NCBI RefSeq assembly: GCF_032393985.1
Contig: NZ_CP135918.1
Coordinates: forward strand, 5,395,724 to 5,459,723
Length of the DNA stretch: 64,000 bases
Reading direction: 5' to 3'
From: Fischerella sp. JS2
Lineage (GTDB): Bacteria; Cyanobacteriota; Cyanobacteriia; Cyanobacteriales; Nostocaceae
Shown: positions 8,440 through 17,619 of the stretch, piece after piece
Position numbering within the stretch: position 1 is the stretch's first letter
Layout: every line of letters starts with the position of its first letter
Made by a program: the position numbers and the translations under genes
Notes under the pieces: model-generated
Told to the model about the DNA's origin: nothing
Database searches by the model: none
What the model saw: the letters and a program-made list of their open reading frames with translations, nothing else

Positions 8440-9126
8440 TTATATATTGACGCTTTCCGGTGTCTGTGTCTGTAACTTCTGTCCTAACTTTGGTTCAGTA
8501 CCTGCAATAATACGCTCAATATTACTACGATGCCGCAAAATTACATACAAACCAGCCGCAACGCCAAACAAGATGTAGGGTAGGGGTTGGTGCAGAAGTA
8601 CCATGAAAATGGAAACTGCGATCGCACCAGAAATTGAACTTAAAGATACAATTCTTGATATTGCTACGACAACGGCAAATACTCCTGCTGTTGCCAAAGC
8701 GACTTGCCAATTCATCGCCAGCAATACTCCCAAACTGGTAGCAACAGACTTACCACCAGTAAACCCTAAAAAAATAGATTTACTGTGTCCGAGTACTACT
8801 GCTAGTCCTGCTAAAGTTACCATCCACGCTTGCCAGATTCCAAAATTGACGGTTGAGGGAATTAAATCTTGATTTTGGGCAAAGTTAAACAACCAGTAAA
8901 CCAGAAAGATAGCTAAAACTCCCTTGAGGCAATCAATTAACAAAACAAATGCCCCAGGCCCCTTACCCAGTGTTCTTAACACATTAGTTGCTCCCGTAGA
9001 ACCGGAACCAACTTCCCGAATATCAATGCCTTTTAATAGCTTCACTATTGTGTAACCAGTGGGTAGAGAACCCAACAGGTAAGCTACAAATAGAATTGCT
9101 CCACACAAAATTAACCAAGTAGACAT
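8440..9126 (-). CDS. plsY: glycerol-3-phosphate acyltransferase PlsY
   Basis: Membrane acyltransferase of 228 aa that moves an acyl group from acyl-phosphate to glycerol-3-phosphate, the first step of phospholipid and glycolipid synthesis. Several membrane helices carry the three PlsY motifs: GSGSTGATNVLR (40-51), GHSKSIFLGFTGGKSVAT (113-130) and RHRSNIERIIAGTEPK (198-213). The length is normal for the family. It is the last gene of a minus-strand group of envelope/lipid genes, 78 bp after the DUF3086 gene; the gap is filled with GGTAATTGGTA-type short repeats. Confidence 0.96.
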   Translation of the reverse strand: MSTWLILCGAILFVAYLLGSLPTGYTIVKLLKGIDIREVGSGSTGATNVLRTLGKGPGAFVLLIDCLKGVLAIFLVYWLFNFAQNQDLIPSTVNFGIWQAWMVTLAGLAVVLGHSKSIFLGFTGGKSVATSLGVLLAMNWQVALATAGVFAVVVAISRIVSLSSISGAIAVSIFMVLLHQPLPYILFGVAAGLYVILRHRSNIERIIAGTEPKLGQKLQTQTPESVNI

Positions 9127-9204
9127 AGTTAGTAATTGGTAATTGGTAATTGGTAGTTGGTAATAGGTAATTCTTGCCCATTACCCATTACTTATTACCC
9201 ATTA

Positions 9205-10461
9205 TTAAAAATCATCTTCGTAACTTCTCATCATTTTGGGGTCAGGGGCAAAGGCTAACCATAAAGGAAATTGCAACAGTGCCAAGCTGATTAACTCTTC
9301 AGAATCATCAATGATAATTAAAGGCAGTTGCTTGGATTTTTCCAAGCGTTCGGCTTTTTGTGCCACTGCTTCTGGAGACTCAAATAATACAACTCCCCGG
9401 TCAGGCCCAAAATCTGGACGACCAATTCCTAAGCAGTCTTGTAAGCCACGCCGCCATTCACCCAAGCGTTCCGGTGTATTAGCTAAAACTAAAGTACGGA
9501 CGCGATCGCCATAAAGTTTATACAATATCGATATAATTGCTGAGGAAATCAGTATATTCTGTAACCTGCTACCCATCGTCCGCAAAGCACCCCGTCCACC
9601 TTGGTTGAAAAACCAGTTAGAAACTCTTTCGGCGTGGACAGGTTCAAATGTACGACGCAGCTGCCACGGTGGCCCATAATAATCTGGCTTGGTGCGGTAC
9701 TGGTCAATCAGGCGACGAATTTGCTTGGTAGTGTCTTGAAACTGCTGCTGGGCAAATTGTGGTGTTCCTGGTTGGGTTTCAGCAGGTCTGACTTCTTTGA
9801 TGATAACTTTTTCTGGTTCTGGTTTTGGTGCGGAAACTAGTTGTAATTGTTCTGCGGCAGCTGCTAAATCCTGTAAGCTACCAGTGAGATAGTCTTTAAA
9901 ACCTTGTACCCGAATTGCCAATTCTTGAGAAGCACCTGCAAACGTAGTTCGCATCTCGCTACGGATGCGTTCTTGACGCCTTTCGAGCTGTTCTATAGAA
10001 ATTTGTAGCGTATTCTTACGCTGTTCTAAGCTAGAAAGCGTCTCTTGCACAAAATTCCCCATCAGAATTTGCGTTTGATTCATTTGTGCTTGCAGAGTTT
10101 TATATGCAGCCTGCAAGTTAGCAATTTCTGCTTTTAGGGCTTGTTCTTGTGCTTGTAACTGGGCAAGTCGTTGTGTTACTTGGATTTCTGCTTGATTTTC
10201 TAATCCTAAAGTGGTGATTTCCTCTTGTTGCTGCACCACAAACTCATCTTTAGAGTTGCTGGCTTGTGAGTTTGCTATAGGTAAGACAGAAGTTTGATTA
10301 TTTTGTTCTGTATCCACTGTGGAGTTCTGTGTTGTTGATTCTAAGACTGGTTCAACAGATAAGTTTTCTGTTTGTTCATTTGTAGATGTAGGGCTTTTTT
10401 CTGCTGGTGATTGCAAAGACTCATCTGTTGGTTGTGGGTTTTGATATTCCTCTGGATACAT
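9205..10461 (-). CDS. DUF3086 domain-containing protein
   Basis: Cyanobacterial protein of 418 aa with unknown function. Residues 1-100 are Gln/Ser/Thr-rich and likely disordered; about 100-195 is a coiled coil (repeated Leu/Gln heptads, QAQEQALKAEIANLQAA); the C-terminal half (about 235-418) is the conserved DUF3086 domain with PPWQLRRTFEPVHAERV and LPLIIIDDSEELISLA. There is no signal peptide or obvious membrane segment. It lies directly upstream of plsY on the same strand, suggesting a link to the envelope, though that is inference from position only. Confidence 0.88.
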   Translation of the reverse strand: MYPEEYQNPQPTDESLQSPAEKSPTSTNEQTENLSVEPVLESTTQNSTVDTEQNNQTSVLPIANSQASNSKDEFVVQQQEEITTLGLENQAEIQVTQRLAQLQAQEQALKAEIANLQAAYKTLQAQMNQTQILMGNFVQETLSSLEQRKNTLQISIEQLERRQERIRSEMRTTFAGASQELAIRVQGFKDYLTGSLQDLAAAAEQLQLVSAPKPEPEKVIIKEVRPAETQPGTPQFAQQQFQDTTKQIRRLIDQYRTKPDYYGPPWQLRRTFEPVHAERVSNWFFNQGGRGALRTMGSRLQNILISSAIISILYKLYGDRVRTLVLANTPERLGEWRRGLQDCLGIGRPDFGPDRGVVLFESPEAVAQKAERLEKSKQLPLIIIDDSEELISLALLQFPLWLAFAPDPKMMRSYEDDF

Positions 10462-10572
10462 AAAAAATAGTGTAATTCCTATGACGCAAATAAAAACTCA
10501 GGTATCAGTTATCAGTTACCAATCATCAGCTACCAATTGATCACTGATAACTGACCACTGTTCACTGATTTC

Positions 10573-10989
10573 CTAAATACGCGGACAGCGTTGTTCCAAA
10601 CAAGTTTTTAGAATGTTGGGGTCAAATAAAATTGGCAAAAAATGAATACTTTTAACTTCTTTAAAGTAAAACAAAATGGGAACACGCTCCCAGAATATCC
10701 GCCAGTTTTGCCATTCTTGGTAAGGAAATCGCCTAATTAACTTTTCCCCTCTGTAAACATCTAAATCGGTAGCAGTGAATTGCAGACGTATTGTGAGTGT
10801 CTGAAACATGAGAAATAACCCAAATAGGGCGATCGCACCTCCTACCCAAGGTTGCACCAAAAGTAGTGGAATAGCCAAAATCACTAACACTACAGGGATG
10901 TTGTAACTAGGCTTAAGTTCCACAGTTGATGTTGATAATGGTGTGCTTGTTGTAGTCACAGTCTTGAATCCTGTTCTGTTAGTAGACAT
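10573..10989 (-). CDS. DUF3119 family membrane protein
   Basis: Small protein of 138 aa. A polar Thr/Ser-rich N-terminus (1-27) is followed by two close membrane segments (about 29-66, NIPVVLVILAIPLLLVQPW and IALFGLFLMFQTL) and a cytosolic PH-like beta-rich part (LQFTATDLDVYRGEKLIRRF). This matches the cyanobacterial/plastid DUF3119 family; the function is unknown. Same strand as DUF3086 and the MlaE permease, with repeat-filled gaps of 86-111 bp, so an operon is plausible. Confidence 0.88.
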   Translation of the reverse strand: MSTNRTGFKTVTTTSTPLSTSTVELKPSYNIPVVLVILAIPLLLVQPWVGGAIALFGLFLMFQTLTIRLQFTATDLDVYRGEKLIRRFPYQEWQNWRIFWERVPILFYFKEVKSIHFLPILFDPNILKTCLEQRCPRI

Positions 10990-11075
10990 TATTCCTATTC
11001 TAGGAGTTAGTGGTTAATCGTTAGTGGTTAGTGGCTAAACCAACTACTAACTACTACTACTAACTACTAACCACT

Positions 11076-11873
11076 TTAAAACCCCTGCAATAACGCACTA
11101 CCTGTTCCTTGATACATTAACCAAGAAAGAAAGAAATTACTAATAAATATGATCAATAAGGCAGTAACAACAGCAGTTGTCGTTGATTGTCCCACACCTT
11201 TGGCTCCTCCCGTTGTTGTCAAACCCCAATTGCAACCAATTATGGCTATCAAAACTCCAAAGCAACATGCCTTGATCATGGCGCTAATGATATCCCAACT
11301 GCCAAGAAAATTACGGGCAGAGTCCAGAAATTGTGTGTCAGAGAGATTGTAAATATTTGTGGCAATGATCAAGCCCCCCAACATTCCTGTCACCAAAGAT
11401 AGCAGGGTCAAAATTGGCATCATTAATAGGCAAGCAAGTAAGCGGGGAATAACTAAATAATCAACTGGATCAGTTTTTAGCATCAATAGAGCATCTATTT
11501 GTTCAGTTACCCGCATTGTGCCAATTTCGGCTGCAAATGCCGAACCAACACGCCCTGCGATCACCACAGCTGTTAGGACTGGCGAGAGTTCCCGTGTTAA
11601 GGCTACCGCCAATACCCCACCAACAAGATTTCCTGCACCAAAGGTGATAAACTCCCGTGCTACCTGAATAGTAAATACTGCACCTACAAAAACAGCCGTT
11701 AATAGGGCAATAAACAGCGAATCTGGCCCTACTACAGCCATTTGCTCTAGAGTATTGCGACGATGGATTTTACCTCTGAGGAGATGGATGATAACTTGTC
11801 CACCTAAAAAAATCGCCGCCAGCAACCGCTGACTCCATTTTCCCAAACTAGATGTGGATGTAATCTCGCTCAA
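11076..11873 (-). CDS. MlaE/TGD1-like lipid ABC transporter permease
   Basis: Permease of 265 aa of the MlaE (YrbE) family, which in Gram-negative bacteria and chloroplasts (TGD1) moves phospholipid between membranes together with an ATPase and an MCE-domain binding protein. Seen: an N-terminal amphipathic region, five to six hydrophobic helices, and the family signature ELSPVLTAVVIAGRVGSAFA plus AEIGTMRVTEQIDAL. The partner ATPase and MCE protein are not in this window. It opens the minus-strand envelope group that ends with plsY; that grouping fits a role in lipid traffic or supply. Confidence 0.94.
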   Translation of the reverse strand: MSEITSTSSLGKWSQRLLAAIFLGGQVIIHLLRGKIHRRNTLEQMAVVGPDSLFIALLTAVFVGAVFTIQVAREFITFGAGNLVGGVLAVALTRELSPVLTAVVIAGRVGSAFAAEIGTMRVTEQIDALLMLKTDPVDYLVIPRLLACLLMMPILTLLSLVTGMLGGLIIATNIYNLSDTQFLDSARNFLGSWDIISAMIKACCFGVLIAIIGCNWGLTTTGGAKGVGQSTTTAVVTALLIIFISNFFLSWLMYQGTGSALLQGF

Positions 11874-12470
11874 TGTTCACCAGCTAACTCAGTAACTGCA
11901 ATTAAGAATAGCAATTTAGTTGGTTGTTGGTTGTTGGTTGTTGATTGTTGGTGAGTCCAGCCCCCCAAAAAGGCGGTTCCCGTCACGTAGACGCGCAGCG
12001 GCTTAAGGTAAGGGTAGGGGGACTGGCGAACCCAAAGGGTTGTTAGTGGTTAGTAGTTAGTTGTTCTTTAACATGACTTACTCCACCCTACGGGAAGCCA
12101 CTTGCGTGTCTACACACTCCCCCACTCCACCCTTACCTTAAGCCGCTACGTGTCTACACACTCCCCATCACCCCATCTCCCCACCTCGGTTAACTAACTT
12201 TAAATCTCATTTCAGAAATTCTCAGAAATTAACATTGCTTCGTCTATGCATATGTTTGTAGCTAGTCGCTTCAGGCTTGATTTTTGGGGATTATCTAGAT
12301 TGAGTGCTTTGTTTAGCTTGACAATACACCTGAAAATTTGTGTGTAGGTATTTTAATGAAAACTTAAGATTTTTGAAATCTCGCCCATCGAAGAGCGATC
12401 GCACTTATTGTAGAAAGTGACTACTCAGGAAAACAGCTATTGTCTTATTAATTCAGGGAGCTAGACCTTC
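11874..12470. repeat. repeat-rich intergenic region
   Basis: About 600 bp with no gene. It holds a heptamer tandem repeat (TTGGTTG units, about 11918-11952), three copies of the dispersed element (11987-12015 inverted, 12085-12113, and a divergent copy at 12129-12157) and C-rich runs (ACTCCCC) between them. The last two copies are each preceded by CACTCC or CTCC and followed by CACTCC, as if they sat in a tandem ACTCC array. Confidence 0.65.
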
Positions 12471-12758
12471 ATGACAATTTGGATGAACTTTCTGCGATCA
12501 CTACTACTGACGATCATTTTTAGCTTTGTCGCACCTATGTTTCTGGTCGGCAGCATCTTGTTAACTGTATCGCTAATGGGTTATATCCCCGTCTTACAAA
12601 CTGTGACTGAAGCGATCGCTACTCCCATTATGCAGTTTCTTGCTATTTTTGGTAGCGGCAACGCGATCGGAGGATTATTTACTATTAGTTTGACCTGTAG
12701 CTTTGTTGGAGGACTGTTTGATACCTATGCTTATTATAGGTGTCAAATCTTACGTTAA
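12471..12758 (+). CDS. small hydrophobic membrane protein, 95 aa
   Basis: Protein of 95 aa with two to three membrane helices: about 5-35 (LLLTIIFSFVAPMFLVGSIL), 40-60 and 62-85 (IGGLFTISLTCSFVGGLFD). GGGAG lies about 12 bases before the ATG, a somewhat long spacing. I recognise no domain. The run of helices without charged catalytic residues suggests a small structural or accessory membrane protein. It is isolated by repeat-rich DNA upstream and a long AT-rich gap downstream. Confidence 0.65.
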   Translation: MTIWMNFLRSLLLTIIFSFVAPMFLVGSILLTVSLMGYIPVLQTVTEAIATPIMQFLAIFGSGNAIGGLFTISLTCSFVGGLFDTYAYYRCQILR

Positions 12759-13328
12759 TCTCCTTAGTGGTCTGCGTGGTTCAAGCTAATATTGTTGAGG
12801 ATAAAGATGCAGCCAGTCAAAGAAGATACATTTACTGTATGTGGGCGTAGACTCTCAGCTTTTTTCTCTACGCCAAAGGCATTTCCATAGCTGACTTACC
12901 CTACTGTTGCAACTTCTACAAAGAGTATAGGTAGGCTAAGATTCAGTGAAAGACAACAAGCTTAATATAGTCAAATTTTAGATATAATTGAAATAATCTT
13001 ACTAATTTTCGCTGTGACGTATACTTAAATCGTCATAAAATCAAGCAAAATTTTTATAGATAAAAAATTTCTGTAATTTAGATTTTTCAGTGAAAAAATT
13101 GTTTATCTCTACAACTGGGTAAGTTGAATCAAAACCAAACTAAATTTTTTATGGTACAAGGTCTACAAAAGTCTTGTAGATTTTGGTGTCTACACCCTTG
13201 ATTGGATGTACAACAGATTGCTCAAAAAGCAAAACATCAATAATACACACGCAAACCATAAAAATTCCATTAAAATTCGGATTAGCACTTTTGCCTTTTA
13301 TTGACTTTAGAAGTATTCTTGACTGCAC
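12759..13328. other. AT-rich gap, probable sppA promoter region
   Basis: No convincing gene. Very AT-rich, with a TATAAT-like hexamer near 12980 and runs of T and A up to the sppA start. No operator or riboswitch fold was recognised. Confidence 0.3.
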
Positions 13329-14138
13329 ATGGTTTGGCCTTTTAAGCCTAGATTTCGTAAACAAATAGCTCGAATTGAAATTACTGGTGCGATTGCTAGC
13401 AACACTCGCAAACGGGTACTAGAAGCCCTAGAAACCGTAGAAGAGAAAAAATTCCCGGCTTTGCTGCTACGCATTGATAGTCCTGGCGGTACAGTAGGTG
13501 ATTCCCAGGAAATCTATAGCGCCCTCAAACGCTTACGTGAAAAAGTCAAAATTGTAGCTAGTTTTGGCAATATTTCTGCTTCTGGGGGTGTCTACATTGG
13601 TATGGGCGCTGAACATATCATGGCTAACCCAGGGACAATTACGGGTAGCATTGGTGTAATTCTGCGCGGTAACAACTTAGAACGCTTGCTACAAAAAATC
13701 GGTGTTTCCTTCAAAGTAATTAAGTCTGGTCCTTACAAAGATATTTTGGCATTTGACCGAGAACTGACTGAAGCAGAACAAAATATTTTGCAAGAATTGA
13801 TTGATACTAGTTATCAACAGTTTGTGCAAACAGTTGCTGAAGCTAGGAATTTAGCAGTAGAAACTGTGAGAAGTTTTGCCGATGGTCGGATTTTTACTGG
13901 TCAGCAAGCCTTAGAATTGGGTATTGTAGACAGATTAGGAACAGAAGAAGATGCTCGTCGTTGGGCAGCAGAACTAGTTGGTCTTGATCCGGAAAAAACA
14001 CCCGTCTTTACCCTAGAAGAACGCAAACCTTTATTGAGTCGCTTACTTCCAGGAAATAGTCAGGCTGCATCTGGAATTAGCTGGCTAGAGTTTGAAGTGT
14101 CTACAAGTGGTCTACCTTTGTGGTTGTATAGACCATAA
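13329..14138 (+). CDS. sppA: signal peptide peptidase SppA, short form
   Basis: Serine protease of 269 aa, family S49, which cuts released signal peptides in the membrane. It uses a Ser/Lys dyad: S85 in SASGGVY and K137 in SGPYKDIL; the 52-residue spacing equals that of short Bacillus-type SppA. IDSPGGTV (49-56) supplies the oxyanion region. There is no clear N-terminal membrane anchor beyond a weakly hydrophobic beginning, so it may be peripheral or processed. No strong Shine-Dalgarno precedes the ATG. Followed by tandem hairpins and then aroH. Confidence 0.95.
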   Translation: MVWPFKPRFRKQIARIEITGAIASNTRKRVLEALETVEEKKFPALLLRIDSPGGTVGDSQEIYSALKRLREKVKIVASFGNISASGGVYIGMGAEHIMANPGTITGSIGVILRGNNLERLLQKIGVSFKVIKSGPYKDILAFDRELTEAEQNILQELIDTSYQQFVQTVAEARNLAVETVRSFADGRIFTGQQALELGIVDRLGTEEDARRWAAELVGLDPEKTPVFTLEERKPLLSRLLPGNSQAASGISWLEFEVSTSGLPLWLYRP

Positions 14139-14186
14139 AAATGTCAAATGTCCATTGTCAAATGTCCATAGCATAAAGTTTAAATC

Positions 14187-14242
14187 CTTGTTACCAGGTT
14201 CAACTTGGTAACAAGAACAAGAGCAAGAAGCTCTTGCTCTTG
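14187..14242. terminator. two tandem perfect hairpins after sppA
   Basis: Hairpin 1: CTTGTTACCA (14187-14196) pairs with TGGTAACAAG (14206-14215), 9-nt loop. Hairpin 2: CAAGAGCAAG (14218-14227) pairs with CTTGCTCTTG (14233-14242), 5-nt loop. Both stems are perfect, 10 bp. There is no T-run, so a rho-independent terminator is not certain; transcript-end protection is an alternative. Confidence 0.5.
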
Positions 14243-14327
14243 CCTTGAATGGTACAAGTTATCAGTAGGATAAATTTTTGACGATTGACCCTTGACAATT
14301 GACAATTGACTAATTTAAGGAGGATAA

Positions 14328-14717
14328 ATGGTAGAGTGGCGAACGCGTGCTATTCGCGGCGCAACAACCGTTTCAGAAAATACGGTTGAGGCAATGCAAG
14401 AATCAGTAATGGAACTATTAGATGAGTTGGAAAAACGTAATCAACTGCATCCTTCAGATATCATTAGCATTACTTTTACAGTCACACAGGACTTGGATGC
14501 AATTTTTCCGGCTGCCATAGCACGCCAACGCCCCCACTGGGATACTGTCGCCATGCTAGATGTCCAACAAATGCATGTCAAAGGCAGTTTGGAACGCTGT
14601 ATTCGATTTTTAGTCCATGCTTATTTGCCAGGATCTGCCTCAGTGTTTCATATCTATTTACGTCATGCCCAAAAGTTACGTCCTGATTGGGTTCAACCCC
14701 TAGCGCACCGGGATTAA
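14328..14717 (+). CDS. aroH: chorismate mutase, AroH class
   Basis: Monofunctional chorismate mutase of 129 aa, converting chorismate to prephenate for Phe and Tyr synthesis. The sequence matches the trimeric AroH fold: WRTRAIRGATTV at the start with the active-site Arg, TFTVTQDLDAIFPA, and MHVKGSLERCIRFLVH with the later Glu/Arg pair. AAGGAGG lies 8-14 bases before the ATG. Its last 18 bases overlap the end of the convergent PstS-like gene. No other aromatic gene is adjacent, but a chorismate-binding synthase using the same substrate is 12 kb away. Confidence 0.95.
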   Translation: MVEWRTRAIRGATTVSENTVEAMQESVMELLDELEKRNQLHPSDIISITFTVTQDLDAIFPAAIARQRPHWDTVAMLDVQQMHVKGSLERCIRFLVHAYLPGSASVFHIYLRHAQKLRPDWVQPLAHRD

Positions 14718-15779
14718 ACCAGCCTCTTCTATTACCCTTTGTCCTTGATCGGTCAACAAAAGATTTGTATAAGCCTCTCCTGCTTGCTGTTGTTGACCAT
14801 TGTTCTGTTTAGTAATCACATACAACTTGGTAATTAATGGATAACTGCCGTTATTAATAACCTCTGTATTTACTTGATTGCGCTTTTGCGGACACTGATT
14901 TTTTGCTACTAAAGGTTCAATGTAGGGTGAAACTAATTTTGTAGGAACTAAACCCACATTTAAAAGTTTGACTGTACATTGAGGTACTATTGTCCGAGCG
15001 GCAGCGTAATAAATACTACCAGGAGTCTGGTTAACTCGGCGCAGTGCTTCCGTAGGAGAATAGACATACTGAATTTTAGAACCAAAAGTTTGCGGGTCTA
15101 ATATTTGCTTGTCAGCAGATATGACTGTATCTGCGCTCTCTGGACGCCCAGAAAAGGCAGTAATTACTAAATCAGGACCGCCTACTTGCTGCCAATTTGT
15201 GATTTTTCCGGAATAAATCTGCTGTAATTGTTCCACAGTTATACCTGAAACTTGCAGTGATGGATGAGTTGCGATCGCTACACCATCAACAGCAACTTGA
15301 CGTGATGCAAGCGTGAAACCTCGTTGCCTAGCAATTTCCTGTTCTGCGGCGGTGGGGAGACGAGAAGATTCAACAAAATCTAATTCCCCATCAAGTAACA
15401 TTTGAATTCCCGACCCAGAACCAGGACTGCTGTTGATGGGGTCTACATAGCGTAACTGTAGTTCCGGACGAAGATTTTGGATCTGGGCGTCTACTAACGG
15501 TCTAACAGATGCCCAAGCAGTACTCCCACCATGTTTGAATGAGCCAATGGGAACATTTGTCACTGTCTGGAAAGTTGAATCGCTAAGATCAGAGGTAGTA
15601 TTTGTACCTTGACTCGCAGGTCTAGAGAAAGCACGGTTATCGATTTGCAAGCGTGGTCTGAGCCATAACCAGAGTCCACCAATAATAATAATTGTGATCA
15701 GTTCGCCGACAACTAGACCTCTGACTATCTGTACAGCGTCTCTGCTGAGTGGGACGCTTCTTTTACGTTCATTAGTCAT
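14700..15779 (-). CDS. PstS-like phosphate/anion-binding protein
   Basis: Substrate-binding protein of 359 aa of the PBP-like PstS superfamily. An N-terminal membrane anchor (about 20-43, GLVVGELITIIIIGGLWLWL) is followed by a linker and a periplasmic bilobal domain: GSFKHGGSTAWA resembles the PstS opening strand/loop, then GSGSGIQMLLDGELDFVESSR and ITNWQQVGGPDL. No PstA, PstB or PstC gene is nearby, so it may be an orphan sensor or binding protein. The 3' end overlaps aroH by 18 bp tail to tail. Confidence 0.88.
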   Translation of the reverse strand: MTNERKRSVPLSRDAVQIVRGLVVGELITIIIIGGLWLWLRPRLQIDNRAFSRPASQGTNTTSDLSDSTFQTVTNVPIGSFKHGGSTAWASVRPLVDAQIQNLRPELQLRYVDPINSSPGSGSGIQMLLDGELDFVESSRLPTAAEQEIARQRGFTLASRQVAVDGVAIATHPSLQVSGITVEQLQQIYSGKITNWQQVGGPDLVITAFSGRPESADTVISADKQILDPQTFGSKIQYVYSPTEALRRVNQTPGSIYYAAARTIVPQCTVKLLNVGLVPTKLVSPYIEPLVAKNQCPQKRNQVNTEVINNGSYPLITKLYVITKQNNGQQQQAGEAYTNLLLTDQGQRVIEEAGLIPVR

Positions 15780-15972
15780 CTTCTCTTACTGGCGTTTACT
15801 AGGTCAAAGCAATTTGGATTTGAATGCACGCTCTTGATAACTCTTGATAAGATTTAAATGTAACTTCTGGTGGTTATACCTAAAACTTTCTTTATAAAAA
15901 CTATATATTAAATCTATAAGTAAATTTGATTTAAGTAAAGTTACTTAATATAGCCGTCAGATCAATCGTGAC

Positions 15973-17250
15973 ATGTTGAGTCAGTTGCTAGGAGAACGAT
16001 ACCGAGTTGTTCAAGTTTTAAGTCAAGGTATATTTTGTCAAACCTATGTAGCACAAGATATTTACTCATCCGGCTGTCCTACTTGTGTAGTCAAGCATTT
16101 CTTACCAAGTGATAAATGTCCTATTTCAGTAGAAATACGTAGGCGACTGTTTATTCGAGAAACAGAAGCCTTGAAAAAACTAGGTGATTATAACCTAGTT
16201 CCTAATCTTCTGACTCATTTTGAAGATAATTTAGAGTTTTATTTAGTACAAGAATTTATTGATGGGCATCCTCTAAGTGTAGAGCTTCCCCTTGGTAAAC
16301 AGTGGTTAGAAAAGGAAGTTTTTCAACTACTAGTAGAAGTTTTAGAAATCCTGAATTTTGTTCATAGTCACGGGTTGATTCACCGAGATGTCAAGCCAAG
16401 CAACATTCTCAGACGTAAGCAAGATCATCGCTTAGTTCTGATTGACTTTGGTGCTGTTAAGCCCATCTGGAATCAATTGGTTAAAGATTTTATTCCCCCT
16501 GAACAAAATACTACCATTGCGATCGGTACACCTGGCTATATGCCTCATGAACAAGAACGAGGCAAACCACGGCGCAATAGTGATATTTATGCTTTGGGTA
16601 TGATTGGCATCCAAGCCCTGACAGGGGTACATCCAACACAATTACCAGAAGACGGGCATACGGGTGAAGTGATTTGGCAACATTTAACTCCAGTAAGTGC
16701 TGAACTCGCCTCAGTACTTAATAAGATGGTGCATTACCACTTTAAAGACCGATATCAATCAGCACAAGAGGCGCTATTAGCATTGCTACCGTTGGCTAAC
16801 CTCTACGCATCAACACAGGAGACAAAATTTACTTCTACATCGCTATTCACCTTTACACCCCAAACTTTACCGCCAGAAGCGGATACTTATCTAATTTCTG
16901 GAGAGAATAAAATATCACCACCACTGTTGGATGAGCAAACGAGTAAATTCACTATCCCAGAGACGCTACTGTCACCAAGAAATTTTTACAAACCAAGGCA
17001 AGATAACGAGGAGTTGCAACTTCAAAACCTCTCATCTGGACAAAGTGATAACCAAGATTTTGAGAATGATAGTCAGGTTAGAAATACCACTGTTACTATT
17101 TTTCTTAAAAGACCAGCTTTGCTAATTGGTCTAGTGCTTGGTGCTGTCTCTGGTGTAATTCTCATGGTTGTCAGCTATTGGTCTGTACAGATAGTTTCTC
17201 CTACTCCAAAATTGCAAGACTTGCAATTACACAAACATGGCTCACCCTAA
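15973..17250 (+). CDS. Ser/Thr protein kinase with C-terminal membrane anchor
   Basis: Hanks-type kinase of 425 aa. The catalytic domain covers about 10-275: K41 in VVKHF, HRDVKPSN (137-144), DFGAV (158-162) and GTPGYMP (185-191). The glycine-rich loop is degenerate (LSQGIFCQTYVA, one Gly instead of the usual three), so nucleotide binding may be weaker or altered. A Ser/Thr/Gln-rich linker follows, then one membrane helix near 380-402 and a short tail, probably periplasmic. No substrate is evident; the gene is alone on its strand. Confidence 0.93.
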   Translation: MLSQLLGERYRVVQVLSQGIFCQTYVAQDIYSSGCPTCVVKHFLPSDKCPISVEIRRRLFIRETEALKKLGDYNLVPNLLTHFEDNLEFYLVQEFIDGHPLSVELPLGKQWLEKEVFQLLVEVLEILNFVHSHGLIHRDVKPSNILRRKQDHRLVLIDFGAVKPIWNQLVKDFIPPEQNTTIAIGTPGYMPHEQERGKPRRNSDIYALGMIGIQALTGVHPTQLPEDGHTGEVIWQHLTPVSAELASVLNKMVHYHFKDRYQSAQEALLALLPLANLYASTQETKFTSTSLFTFTPQTLPPEADTYLISGENKISPPLLDEQTSKFTIPETLLSPRNFYKPRQDNEELQLQNLSSGQSDNQDFENDSQVRNTTVTIFLKRPALLIGLVLGAVSGVILMVVSYWSVQIVSPTPKLQDLQLHKHGSP

Positions 17251-17339
17251 GTACTGGTTTGCATTAATTTCGTTGTGTTTTTAAACGCAAAGGTTTGCAA
17301 AGGAGAACGCAAAGGGGCGCGAAGTTTGACAATTTTGTA

Positions 17340-17495
17340 CTAAGTTTTGATCATCGCTAATTTCTGTTCGTCGAGCGCTCGATTCTGGTTTGGTTGGACA
17401 CTATCTCTGTAAATCAAAAACGCTACAATTGTAACTACAACTAAGTTAGTAACGAGCAGTCCAATAGTACTCCACATCCAAATTTTCATCTTCAT
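17340..17495 (-). CDS. small single-pass membrane protein, 51 aa
   Basis: Short frame running from ATG at 17495 to TAG at 17340. The product begins MKMKIWMWSTIGLLVTN, continues as one clear membrane helix (VVVTIVAFLIYR) and ends in a polar tail (DSVQPNQNRALDEQKL). The positive N-terminus, helix and polar C-terminus have the layout of a real small membrane protein. A second start (MKIW) two codons in is possible. The Shine-Dalgarno is weak. It sits just downstream of crtR on the same strand. I know no homologue. Confidence 0.45.
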   Translation of the reverse strand: MKMKIWMWSTIGLLVTNLVVVTIVAFLIYRDSVQPNQNRALDEQKLAMIKT

Positions 17496-17619
17496 CACCA
17501 GTGCTTACTTTAGCTAGTGTTTTGCATACCATCCTAGTAAATAGTGGTTAGTGGTAATAAGCCCACTACCAACTATTAACTATTGTACGGAAGAAGAATT
17601 TGTACAAAAAATTTTTTGT

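Larger units (their letters stand above)
8165..8440. repeat. nested dispersed repeats between convergent genes
   Basis: Three repeats in one gap. The edges are inverted copies of a CACCGATGCACACAGA-type repeat (8165-8200 and 8361-8435). In the middle is a long hairpin (8242-8296). The right copy is itself interrupted by a 33-bp dispersed element (8377-8409) flanked by the 8-bp direct repeat ATCGGTGT. No gene. Confidence 0.7.
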
